NCBI GenBank assembly: GCA_013694945.1
Contig: JACDBM010000183.1
Coordinates: 1-7,863 of the forward strand
DNA from: Chthoniobacterales bacterium
Lineage (GTDB): Bacteria > Verrucomicrobiota > Verrucomicrobiia > Chthoniobacterales > UBA10450
Length of the DNA stretch: 7,863 nucleotides
Direction: 5' to 3'
The translations under genes and the position numbers were made by a program. Below, piece after piece: positions 1 to 6,379 of the stretch. Under the pieces are notes generated by a model. The model did not search any database. It worked only from the letters and a program-made list of their open reading frames with translations, and had not been told where the DNA came from. Position 1 is the stretch's first letter. Each line of letters begins with the position of its first letter.

Positions 1-280
1 GGGTTGGATTTTCGTGGGATCATGATTTTTCCTCTTTTGATGTGTGAGGAATGGTAGGGTGGTTGGTTCGCCAGTCACAAGACCCACTCTGTCTAATCGC
101 CCCATCCCACTTTGATCTGACCACCTCGAAAAAATCGACAGTTCATCCGCGCCGTCTGCTAAGAAAGCTGCGCACTTACGCATTCAAAAATTATGCTGCC
201 GCTCGCATGCAAGCTTTTGTGCGGTGAAGCGACGGTTCTATGAGCGCTAGAGCACTAACGGGAAGCGGACTAGCGACTGC
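1..280. other. Gene-free leading segment, no recognisable element
   Basis: I see no supportable gene here on either strand; open frames are short and lack a ribosome binding site or a family-like composition. The segment looks richer in A/T runs than the coding parts of the window, with runs such as GATTTTTCC and CAAAAATTATG. It ends at the stop codon of the minus-strand MocR gene, so its right part is that gene's 3' flank. No tRNA cloverleaf, rRNA segment, insertion-sequence end or CRISPR repeat is visible. A gene lying mainly to the left of the window could end here, but I cannot show one. Confidence 0.5.
245..275 (-). terminator. Weak hairpin just after the MocR stop codon
   Basis: CGCTAG at 245-250 and CTAGCG at 270-275 form a 6-base-pair stem. 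With a one-base bulge, two more pairs can be added on the outside. The loop is about 19 bases. On the minus strand the hairpin begins a few bases after the TAA stop of the MocR gene, where a terminator would sit. No run of T follows, and the loop is long, so this is at best a weak or Rho-assisted end signal and may be chance. Confidence 0.2.
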
Positions 281-1792
281 TTACTTAAGTTTAGCAGCTA
301 ATTTTAGCAGGCCCTCTCGAATCTGCGCGTGCGACCAGGCCGCGAAACCGAAGGTCAACGCCGGCTTCAGCTCCGCTTTCATGCAAAAAAACGACAGGGG
401 CGTTGGCCTGATCCCGATCTCGACGGCGGTACGCGTGATCAACGCCAACTCTGCTGGCTTCCGCAGCCAGGCCACGAAATGCAAACCCGCTTCTGGCACC
501 TGCAAAACAAATCGATCGCCCAGCAAGAGGTTGAATTGCTGAATGAAGAATTCTCTCCGATCGGCATAGAGTTTCCGCATTCGTTTCACGTGACTCAGGA
601 AAAACCCTTCGCTCACGAATCGAGCGAGAGTCGCCTGATCAATCGCCGATGAATGTTGATCCATCACGGCACGAACCTTGATCATGGAATCGACCAACTG
701 CTTTGGCGCGAGGAGATATCCCAAGCGCAATGAGGGATAGAGAATCTTACTCAGCGTCCCCGCGTAGATGACCCGACCGGAGTTGTCGAGTCCCTGCAAG
801 CACGGCAGCGGCGGACCGGTGAAACGAAATTCCGAGCTGTGATCATCCTCGAAAAGAAAGGGGTCGCGGGTCCGTGCAAACTCAATCAAAGCGGTCCTGC
901 GCGCGAGGCTCATCGTCATCCCAAGAGGAAATTGGTGGGACGGTGTTACAAAAACAATTTTGGGCGACGCCTGCTTTGAAGACCGCGCGATCACGATCCC
1001 TTCGCGGTCGATCGGTCTCGGAACCACCGTCGCCCCGGCGAAACCAAAAGCTCTGCGGGCCTGGTGAAATCCCGGATCTTCGATCCATGCGACTTCACCG
1101 CGATTGACCAAGGTCAGCGCGCTGATCATCAGCGCCTGCTGTGTTCCGGCAGTGATGATGATTTGATCCGGATGACAGCGCGCGCCTCTGAAATCGCATA
1201 AATAAGCTGCGATAGCTTTGCGCAGGTCGGCGTCGCCATGACTCGACGCATATTGCAGCAGGTGAGCTCCCTTGCTTGCCAGCACTTGCGCGCGGAGTCG
1301 TTCCCAAACCTCAATCGGAAACTCGTCAATCGCCGCCAGCGCGGGCACAAAAGAAACACCGGGGGATCCCGCGATCCCGACATCAAACTGCTTTCCAACG
1401 CGTTTATCCGGAATGTTTTTCACCCGCTCGGAAAGCTGGGCTGGACGTTCCTTTTGCGGCTTCGCTGTCGCCTTATCCGGACTGAGGAACGTTTCGGGCA
1501 AAGAGTCTGCGACGAACGTTCCCGATCCGCTCCTCGCTCGAAGGTAGCCTTCGGCATGAAGCTTCTCGAAAGCGAGCTTGACGGTGAGCCTTGCGATACC
1601 CAGTTCCGCCGCGAGCGCCCGGGTGGAAGGTAGCCGCGAAGAGTTGTGGTTGAAACTACCGGAAGCCAGTTCATCACGAATCTGGCGGTAAAGTTGATGA
1701 TGAATTGGCTCGGCGGCAGTTCGATCGAGCCGAATCATTTCGAATGCGATGATGGCGCGGCGACGCCGCTTCTGGTTGAGCGATTTGTCCAT
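281..1792 (-). CDS. MocR-family transcriptional regulator (GntR helix-turn-helix fused to aminotransferase-like domain)
   Basis: This is a 503-residue DNA-binding regulator of the MocR/GabR/PdxR type. Residues about 26-95 form the GntR winged helix, seen in HHQLYRQIRDELASG, RLPSTRALAAELGI and RARSGSGTFV. A variable, charged linker runs to about 145. The rest is a fold-type I aminotransferase-like effector domain that binds pyridoxal phosphate (PLP), with TPSHQFPLG (283-291), EDDHSSEFRF (315-324) and AGTLSKILYPSLRLGY, where Lys349 is the expected Schiff-base lysine. Length is typical for the family. One oddity is His318, where the family usually has Tyr in EDDYDSEFR; that Tyr contacts the cofactor in characterised members, as I recall. 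The start is uncertain: Met19 (position 1738) begins the conserved part, and the first 18 residues are a basic extension without a clear ribosome binding site at either ATG. The ligand and targets cannot be read from sequence. Members often act on a divergent neighbour, here the DUF5069 gene, and on themselves. Confidence 0.93.
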   Translation of the reverse strand: MDKSLNQKRRRRAIIAFEMIRLDRTAAEPIHHQLYRQIRDELASGSFNHNSSRLPSTRALAAELGIARLTVKLAFEKLHAEGYLRARSGSGTFVADSLPETFLSPDKATAKPQKERPAQLSERVKNIPDKRVGKQFDVGIAGSPGVSFVPALAAIDEFPIEVWERLRAQVLASKGAHLLQYASSHGDADLRKAIAAYLCDFRGARCHPDQIIITAGTQQALMISALTLVNRGEVAWIEDPGFHQARRAFGFAGATVVPRPIDREGIVIARSSKQASPKIVFVTPSHQFPLGMTMSLARRTALIEFARTRDPFLFEDDHSSEFRFTGPPLPCLQGLDNSGRVIYAGTLSKILYPSLRLGYLLAPKQLVDSMIKVRAVMDQHSSAIDQATLARFVSEGFFLSHVKRMRKLYADRREFFIQQFNLLLGDRFVLQVPEAGLHFVAWLRKPAELALITRTAVEIGIRPTPLSFFCMKAELKPALTFGFAAWSHAQIREGLLKLAAKLK

Positions 1793-1832
1793 TGAAACGG
1801 ACCGTGTGGGACTGGGATGTGTTCCTCAGTGA

Positions 1833-1850
1833 AAGTGGGTCTTGCCACTT
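1833..1850. repeat. Inverted repeat AAGTGG-N6-CCACTT, possible operator
   Basis: AAGTGG at 1833-1838 and CCACTT at 1845-1850 are perfect reverse complements separated by GTCTTG. One more pair of bases (G1831 with C1852) matches beyond a mismatch. The dyad lies about midway in the divergent gap and covers a -35-like TTGCCA. A two-fold symmetric site suits a dimeric regulator of the GntR group, although several known MocR proteins bind direct repeats instead. Binding by the adjacent MocR protein is inference. Confidence 0.35.
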
Positions 1851-1876
1851 CCGCGTTTGGCCTAAAGGTACTGTCA

Positions 1877-1882
1877 AAGGAG
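1877..1882 (+). promoter_or_regulatory. Strong but distant Shine-Dalgarno-like AAGGAG upstream of the DUF5069 gene
   Basis: AAGGAG is the best ribosome-binding match before the ATG at 1901, but 18 bases separate them, well over the usual 5-10. An in-frame TAA at 1886-1888 excludes an earlier start in the same frame. The intervening stretch is A-rich (CTAAAGAAAAACC). Either the spacing is tolerated, or initiation relies on the A-rich leader and the motif is coincidental. Confidence 0.35.
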
Positions 1883-1900
1883 AGCTAAAGAAAAACCATT

Positions 1901-2332
1901 ATGCAAACTCCCTGTAGTGATTATCGCGAGACCAAGGGTCTAATCTATTTTGCGCGGATGCTCGATAAGATCCGGCTAAATGCCCGCGGCCAATTGGCGG
2001 CCGGTTATTTTGTTGGAGTGGATGATCCCACATTCTTTGATGCCCGCTGCACACGATTTCTCCGGATCGATTACGACGAGCTTGTCGACCGAACCCTGCA
2101 GGGCGGATCGGACGAAGAAATTCTCGATTGGTGCTTTGAACACGGTCGCAAACCAAACGACGAAGAAATCCTGATTTGGAACGCATTCCTTTCCAAACGC
2201 GGTTGGCGGGACGAAGCGAGCGCCGACCTCCAATTGACCAAGGAACAGCTGGGCTGGGGAGATCGCGCTGATGTTCAGACATGGGTCGATTTACATGAAG
2301 CCGAAGAAGGCCGATTGGAGGACAAGGCGTAG
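1901..2332 (+). CDS. DUF5069 domain-containing protein
   Basis: A 143-residue soluble protein whose whole length resembles the DUF5069 family of unknown function, which I associate with Verrucomicrobia, Planctomycetes and Cyanobacteria. Matching features in order are GLIYFARMLDKIRL (residues about 13-26, family form close to 'GLVYLPRMIDKIRL'), FFDARCTRFLRIDYDEL (about 45-61), the acidic GGSDEEILDWCFEHGRKP and the hallmark WNAFLSKRGWRD. No signal peptide or membrane segment is present; the protein is acidic, with many D/E and W residues. The ATG at 1901 is the only start that keeps the N-terminal conserved block, because an in-frame stop lies at 1886. It is divergent from the MocR gene and convergent with pyrD, so it is probably a single-gene transcript. 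No catalytic residues can be named and no biochemical role is known to me. Family assignment is from recall of conserved motifs. Confidence 0.88.
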   Translation: MQTPCSDYRETKGLIYFARMLDKIRLNARGQLAAGYFVGVDDPTFFDARCTRFLRIDYDELVDRTLQGGSDEEILDWCFEHGRKPNDEEILIWNAFLSKRGWRDEASADLQLTKEQLGWGDRADVQTWVDLHEAEEGRLEDKA

Positions 2333-2354
2333 GTCCCCTAAATCGTAGCAGATT

Positions 2355-2373
2355 GTTGCCTTGCACAAGGAAC
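2355..2373. other. Small hairpin between convergent DUF5069 and pyrD genes
   Basis: GTTGCCTT and AAGGAAC around the loop GCAC can form a 7-base-pair stem with one bulged G. It lies in the 77-base gap where two convergent transcripts end. No T-run follows on either strand, so it does not qualify as a canonical intrinsic terminator; a bidirectional weak end signal is possible. Confidence 0.22.
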
Positions 2374-2409
2374 TACCTGGCGAAAGCGAGCAAGATCTGA
2401 AGGTTACGC

Positions 2410-3426
2410 TTAGAACTCGTCGAGGATCGACTTGAGCATCGCCGGTCCGCGATAGATGAAGCCGGTATAGACTTGAATGAGCTGTGCTCCGGCAGCGAAT
2501 TTTTCGGCTGCGCTGGCGGCGTCAAAGATTCCGCCAACCGCGATGATGGGCAGGGATGATCGTTCGCGGAGAGCGCGGACAAAGGCGGTCGATTTTTCTC
2601 GCAATGGCGCACCACTGAGGCCACCGCTTTGATCTTTCTCCCGAGGGATCGCAGAGTGGTCGAGCATGGTGTTGGTGGCGACGAAGCCGTCGATCTCATT
2701 CTGCTCGCAAGTGGCGACGATTTGATCAAGTTCGGGCAGCGAAAGATCGGGCGCGATTTTTAGAAGAATCGGTTTACGCGATTTCTCGTTTTCCCGGCAG
2801 ATCGCCTGGAGCAGTTGGGAAAGGGCTGCTTCTTCCTGGAGCGCACGCAATCCCGGCGTGTTTGGTGAGCTGACATTGAGCACGATGTAATCCGCAAAAT
2901 CGCGGAGCCGCTGAAAGGAGTAGAGATAATCGTCGGCCGCGTGCTCCAGTTCGGTTGCTTTCGATTTGCCGAGGTTGATCCCGACGGGGATCCCGGGCCA
3001 CTGACCCTTGGCGCGCAGTTTGCGAAGCCGGGCCGCTACCAGATCAGCGCCGTCGTTGTTGAAGCCGAGCCGATTAATAAGCGCCTCCTGTTCGGGGTAT
3101 CGAAAGATGCGCGGCTTGGAATTTCCCGGCTGAGCCTTGGCAGTGATGGTGCCGATCTCAACAAAACCAAAGCCCAGCGCGTCCCAGGCGGGGAGCGCCA
3201 CGCCGTCTTTGTCCATCCCAGCGGCGAGGCCGATCGGGTTGGGGAAGTTCAGGCCGAGAAGGGTGGCTGGTTTACCCGGAGACTGGAAACGGCGCAACCC
3301 CGCCAGAAGCTGCGGGAGCTGCGAGACAATCCGTAGCGCGTTTATCGCCAGATGGTGCGCACCTTCCGGATCGAGGGAAAAGAGAAGCGGCCTAACGAGG
3401 CGTTCGTAGGCGCCAGTGCCCTTCAT
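2410..3426 (-). CDS. pyrD: Dihydroorotate dehydrogenase (quinone), class 2
   Basis: It oxidises dihydroorotate to orotate in de novo pyrimidine synthesis, passing electrons through FMN to membrane quinone. The 338 residues match the usual length of class 2 enzymes. The N-terminal stretch (about 1-45, LVRPLLFSLDPEGAHHLAINAL) corresponds to the membrane-associated quinone-tunnel helices that distinguish class 2. The barrel follows, with GLAAGMDKDG (67-76), EIGTITAKAQPGNSKPR (90-106), NRLGFNNDG (118-126), NVSSPNTPGLR (184-194, catalytic Ser187), LLKIAPDLS (Lys223), VATNT (Asn252) and the phosphate-binding GGLSGAPL and VGGIFDAASA. All key residues are present. The ATG overlaps the mnmE stop codon as ATGA, with no strong ribosome binding site before it, so translation is probably coupled to mnmE. 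It is the last gene of hisC-mnmE-pyrD. Confidence 0.97.
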   Translation of the reverse strand: MKGTGAYERLVRPLLFSLDPEGAHHLAINALRIVSQLPQLLAGLRRFQSPGKPATLLGLNFPNPIGLAAGMDKDGVALPAWDALGFGFVEIGTITAKAQPGNSKPRIFRYPEQEALINRLGFNNDGADLVAARLRKLRAKGQWPGIPVGINLGKSKATELEHAADDYLYSFQRLRDFADYIVLNVSSPNTPGLRALQEEAALSQLLQAICRENEKSRKPILLKIAPDLSLPELDQIVATCEQNEIDGFVATNTMLDHSAIPREKDQSGGLSGAPLREKSTAFVRALRERSSLPIIAVGGIFDAASAAEKFAAGAQLIQVYTGFIYRGPAMLKSILDEF

Positions 3427-4787
3427 TTGCCGATGCAGAACTGTGAGAATAGCGAGTCGAGAATCGGATCATCGCTTCCGAGACCAATGACCTCGGCAAC
3501 GGCATTCAGCGCCTCGTGCGCATCAACCGCCGCGAACTCCAGGGAAAGACCTTGCTCGAGAGTGACGCCGGCCCGCTCACATGCGCCAAGCGCGCGCCGA
3601 AGGCAATCGCGATGCCGCGCGTTGATCGCGACGGTGCTCTCTGTCTGGATGTTCGCTGCACCCACCCGCGCGAGAATTTCCTCCTCGAGCCCGGTGAGGC
3701 CGTTCTCAGCCACGCAGGAGATGCGCAACGCCGCGCTCTCCCGCCAATCCGGGTGCGCAGGCAGATCGCTTTTGTTCAGCAGCAGAATCTCATCCGGAAG
3801 GAGGTCACGGCGCTGGAAGAGGGCCGGCTGGGGTGCGCTGCTGTCCACGAGGTGCAGGACGAGATCGGCGAGCGCGAGGGACTTCTCGGTGCGGGCCATT
3901 CCCGCGCGCTCGAGTTCATCCTCGGACTCGCGCAGCCCAGCCGTATCGAGCAGGCGAATGGGGATGCCGCGAAGATTAATGACCTCTTCGATCGTGTCGC
4001 GCGTCGTGCCCGGAATATGGCTGACAATTGCGCGGTCATAGCCGAGAAGGCGATTTAGCAGGCTCGACTTGCCGGCGTTGGTTGCGCCGTAGATCACCAC
4101 GCGAATGCCTTCGCGCAGGATTCGGCCCCGTTGCTCCGTCGCGAGCAGCACCCGGATCATTTCGCCCACGGACTCGAGCCGCGCCCGAAGTTTTTGGCCT
4201 TCGTCCGGCGCGATGTCTTCCTCCGGAAAATCAAGCGCCGCCTCGAGGTGCGCGAGCAATCCGACGAGGGCGTCGCGAATTGCTGTGATCGAGTCGCCCA
4301 GCCGACCCTGCAATTGCTCGGTCGCGGAGCGGAGCGCGAGGTCCGTCTGCGCGCGAATGAGATCGATGACCGCCTCAGCCTGAGTCAGATCTAATTTGCC
4401 GTGGAGAAAGGCGCGCTCCGTAAATTCGCCCGCGCGCGCGCTCCGTGCGCCCGCAGCCAGGCAGGTAGCGAGCACTTGCGCCGTCACGAGCACTCCGCCG
4501 TGACAACTGATCTCTACGAGATCCTCCGCGGTGTAACTATGCGGCGCGCGATGAACTGAGAGCACGACCTGGTCAACGACGCGTTCTCCATCGAGAACCT
4601 GGCCGAGGTGCTGCCCGTGCGAGGGGAACTGGGACGGCTGCAGTTTGCCGCGAAATATGCGGTTCGCGATCGCGATTGCATGGGATCCGGAAAGGCGGAT
4701 GAGCGCGATTGCGCCTTCACCAGCGGGAGTGGAAATCGCGGCAATGGTCTCGCCGCTGCTCGCAACCGGCTGGTTCTCCGGGGTCAA
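3423..4787 (-). CDS. mnmE: tRNA uridine-5-carboxymethylaminomethyl modification GTPase MnmE (TrmE)
   Basis: With MnmG it installs the aminomethyl-type group at C5 of wobble uridine 34 in certain tRNAs. From the TTG start the protein has 454 residues, the length I recall for the E. coli enzyme. The N-terminal domain (about 13-120, ETIAAISTPAGEGAIALIRLSG) binds the folate cofactor. A helical domain encloses the G domain, which has G1 GATNAGKSSLLN (234-245), G2 PGTTRDTIEE, G3 DTAG (281-284) and G4 NKSD (338-341). The C-terminal FCIGK carries the conserved Cys451. The usual Pro of G1 (GxPNAGKS) is Thr here. An ATG at 4865 would add 26 residues (MDSDFDWDHG...) unlike the family and overlap hisC by 82 bases. 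The TTG at 4787 overlaps the hisC TGA as TTGA and begins just ahead of the conserved block; AAGGA lies about 15 bases upstream. The stop overlaps the pyrD ATG. Confidence 0.95.
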   Translation of the reverse strand: MTPENQPVASSGETIAAISTPAGEGAIALIRLSGSHAIAIANRIFRGKLQPSQFPSHGQHLGQVLDGERVVDQVVLSVHRAPHSYTAEDLVEISCHGGVLVTAQVLATCLAAGARSARAGEFTERAFLHGKLDLTQAEAVIDLIRAQTDLALRSATEQLQGRLGDSITAIRDALVGLLAHLEAALDFPEEDIAPDEGQKLRARLESVGEMIRVLLATEQRGRILREGIRVVIYGATNAGKSSLLNRLLGYDRAIVSHIPGTTRDTIEEVINLRGIPIRLLDTAGLRESEDELERAGMARTEKSLALADLVLHLVDSSAPQPALFQRRDLLPDEILLLNKSDLPAHPDWRESAALRISCVAENGLTGLEEEILARVGAANIQTESTVAINARHRDCLRRALGACERAGVTLEQGLSLEFAAVDAHEALNAVAEVIGLGSDDPILDSLFSQFCIGK

Positions 4788-5884
4788 GCTTTCGCGAGCA
4801 CTTCCTTCAGCGCGTCGATGCATGTGCGGTTTTGCTCCATGGTCCCAATCGAAATCCGAATCCACTCCGGCAGATCGTATCCTTTCAGCGCGCGCACGAT
4901 GATCCGGCGCTGGAGCAATTGGTGAAAAACGGACGCGGCGTCACCCACCTTCACCAGGACGAAGTTCGCCGAACTGGGTGCGAACTCCAATCTCATCGCG
5001 GCAAACTCCTGCTCGAAAAACGCGCGCCCTTCATCCGTGATGCACTTTGTTTTGCGTTGATGCTCCTCATCCTGCAACCCGGCGACGGCAGCCGCTTGGG
5101 CCAGTCCGCTGACGTTGAAAGGCTGGCGCGTTTTCTGGAGCACCTGGATCAGCTCCGGATGGGCGAGACCGTAGCCGATGCGCAGACTCGCCAATCCCTG
5201 AATCTTTGAGAAGGTGCGCAGGACGATGACGTTGCGGCGGTCGCGCACGAACTTAAGCGTGTCGGGCGGGTTTTCGACGTATTCAAAATACGCTTCGTCG
5301 AACGCGACGACGATCTTCTGCGGGAGGGCCGCGATGAAGGAATCGATCTCTCTCTGGGAAAGCAGCGTACCGGTCGGATTGTTTGGATTCGCGATGAAGA
5401 TGAGGCGCGTCGCTGGAGTGATCGCGGCGATCATGCCATCGAGATTATGGTGCAAATCGGGACTCGGGACCTGGATCGTGCGCGCCCCGAAGACGGCGGC
5501 GATCAGCTTGTAAGCGATAAAAGCGTGCTCCGAGGTAATGATTTCGTCGTCGCGGTTCAGGAACGCGTGGCCGAGGAATTCCAGGACCTCGTTTGAGCCG
5601 CTGCCGAGAATGATGTTCTCGCGCCGGAGACCAAGCTTCGCGGCCAGTGCTTCGCGCAGATAGTACCCACCGCCATCCGGATAGCGGTGCGCGGACTGCA
5701 ACGCCTGGCGCATGGCTTCGAGAGCCTTCGGCGAAGGGCCGAGTGGGTTTTCGTTCGAAGCCAGCTTGATGATGCTGGCGGCATCGGCCCCGAGTTCGCG
5801 GGCGGTTTCTTCGATCGGCTTTCCCGGCTCGTAAACCCCGAGGTCGCGCAGCTGCGGGTTGGCGTAGTCCCAGATGGACTTCAT
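4784..5884 (-). CDS. hisC: Histidinol-phosphate aminotransferase
   Basis: A fold-type I PLP enzyme that interconverts histidinol phosphate and imidazole acetol phosphate, using glutamate/2-oxoglutarate, late in histidine synthesis. The 366 residues carry LASNENPLGPSPKA (41-54), YPDGGGYYLREALA, GSGSNEVLEFL (94-104), NPNNPTG (166-172), DEAY (Asp196, Tyr199), TFSKIQGLASLRIGYG with Schiff-base Lys227, and EWIRISIG with the carboxylate-binding Arg343. FSKIQGLAS departs slightly from the common FSKAYGLAG. An open frame continues 86 codons upstream to position 6142, but that part runs through the divergent promoter gap and antisense to the LAB_N gene and looks unlike HisC; MKSIWDYANP at 5884 is the natural start. 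AGG sits 6 bases before the ATG, a weak ribosome binding site. It is first in the operon with mnmE and pyrD. A related aromatic aminotransferase specificity cannot be excluded from sequence alone. Confidence 0.94.
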   Translation of the reverse strand: MKSIWDYANPQLRDLGVYEPGKPIEETARELGADAASIIKLASNENPLGPSPKALEAMRQALQSAHRYPDGGGYYLREALAAKLGLRRENIILGSGSNEVLEFLGHAFLNRDDEIITSEHAFIAYKLIAAVFGARTIQVPSPDLHHNLDGMIAAITPATRLIFIANPNNPTGTLLSQREIDSFIAALPQKIVVAFDEAYFEYVENPPDTLKFVRDRRNVIVLRTFSKIQGLASLRIGYGLAHPELIQVLQKTRQPFNVSGLAQAAAVAGLQDEEHQRKTKCITDEGRAFFEQEFAAMRLEFAPSSANFVLVKVGDAASVFHQLLQRRIIVRALKGYDLPEWIRISIGTMEQNRTCIDALKEVLAKA

Positions 5885-6028
5885 ATGCGGCCTGGACTTA
5901 GGGACGGCGAGTTCATGTCGAGATAAGCACAAATTCGCCGCGGTGAAGAGCAGCGGGATACCGCTCCGGCGAGCTGGCGAAAGGTCTTGCGCATACCATC
6001 TGTGACAATCTGTGTAATCTGTGGGCCT
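5885..6028. promoter_or_regulatory. Divergent gap between hisC operon and LAB_N gene
   Basis: These 144 bases must hold the promoters of the hisC-mnmE-pyrD operon (leftward) and of the LAB_N gene (rightward). I could not pick a convincing -35/-10 pair on either strand. AGCGG-GATA-CCGCT at 5952-5965 is a small 5-base-pair hairpin, probably incidental. Three ATCTGTG copies fill the right end, up to 5 bases before the LAB_N start codon, leaving that gene with no recognisable Shine-Dalgarno sequence. Confidence 0.45.
5998..6023 (+). repeat. Three direct copies of ATCTGTG before the LAB_N gene
   Basis: ATCTGTG occurs at 5998-6004, 6008-6014 and 6017-6023, with start-to-start distances of 10 and 9 bases, close to one helical turn. 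The second and third copies share a longer AATCTGTG unit. The array ends 5 bases before the ATG at 6029, so it lies where a ribosome binding site would be expected. It could be an operator array, or a copy of a short dispersed genomic repeat. I cannot distinguish these from one window. Confidence 0.6.
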
Positions 6029-6370
6029 ATGAACAGCCTCCAATTTCTCGCCGAGACCCACGTGTTCGGGATCGTGCTTCATCCGTGGAAGATCGTCGGC
6101 CTGAGCGGCAGCGTCGTCTTCGGACTGCGTTTCCTTCTGCAATGGATTGCGTCGGAGCGCGCGCGGAAAAGCGTGATCCCATTCGGCTTCTGGGAATGCA
6201 GTGCGCTCGGGAGCCTGCTGATGCTAAGTTATTTCGCGATTTACCAGCGCGATTCCGTTGGCGTGCTAAGCACCGCGATGCCACTGCCCATTTACCTGCG
6301 CAATCTCTACTTCCGCTACACGCACAAACATCCGAAGCACGTGGGCAGCGAGCCGCGACCGGCGGAATGA
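6029..6370 (+). CDS. Small membrane protein with lipid A biosynthesis N-terminal (LAB_N) domain
   Basis: A 113-residue integral membrane protein consisting almost wholly of the domain found at the N-terminus of some lipid-A-disaccharide synthases and as stand-alone proteins (LAB_N). The diagnostic pieces are GLSGSVVFGLRFLLQWIASERARKSVIPFGFWECSALGS and PIYLRNLYF near the C-terminus, seen at residues about 24-62 and 87-95. Three hydrophobic segments are visible at about 13-38, 51-71 and 76-94, with a short basic tail (RYTHKHPKH). The family is related to small multi-helix transporter-like proteins and is assumed to act at the inner membrane in envelope glycolipid handling; its exact activity is not established to my knowledge. 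No lpxB or glycosyltransferase lies beside it. The ATG at 6029 is preferred over an in-frame TTG at 5987, since the added residues would be only translated repeat. A Shine-Dalgarno sequence is lacking. Confidence 0.88.
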   Translation: MNSLQFLAETHVFGIVLHPWKIVGLSGSVVFGLRFLLQWIASERARKSVIPFGFWECSALGSLLMLSYFAIYQRDSVGVLSTAMPLPIYLRNLYFRYTHKHPKHVGSEPRPAE

Positions 6371-6379
6371 CATTTGATA

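Larger units (their letters stand above)
1793..1900. promoter_or_regulatory. Divergent promoter region between MocR regulator and DUF5069 gene
   Basis: This 108-base gap must hold the start signals of both flanking genes, since they point away from each other. On the plus strand TTGCCA at 1842-1847 is a passable -35 element, but no convincing -10 sits at the right distance (TAAAGG at 1863 is poor and close), so I do not assign a promoter. An inverted repeat at 1833-1850 overlaps the TTGCCA and is a possible operator for the neighbouring regulator. Divergent MocR genes commonly regulate from such a shared region; that is family knowledge, not shown here. Confidence 0.5.

Noticed and set aside
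1..280. A tRNA or other structured RNA suggested by GGTTCGCC near position 64
   Set aside because: No acceptor stem, anticodon arm or second conserved arm can be drawn around it.
3352..4041. A 229-codon plus-strand frame opposite mnmE and pyrD
   Set aside because: It spans the junction of two well-supported genes on the other strand and its composition (long runs of S, R and A) is typical of an antisense shadow.
6003..6008. TGACAA, giving TTGTCA on the minus strand, as a -35 box for the hisC operon
   Set aside because: No -10-like hexamer sits 15-19 bases downstream on that strand, and the motif arises from the ATCTGTG repeat spacer.
5998..6023. A CRISPR-like array
   Set aside because: The repeated unit is only 7 bases with 2-3 base spacers; there are no spacer-sized unique segments and no cas genes.
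5885..6142. An 86-residue N-terminal extension of HisC
   Set aside because: It runs across the divergent gap and the ATCTGTG repeats and lies antisense to the LAB_N coding region; HisC homology starts at MKSIWDYANP.
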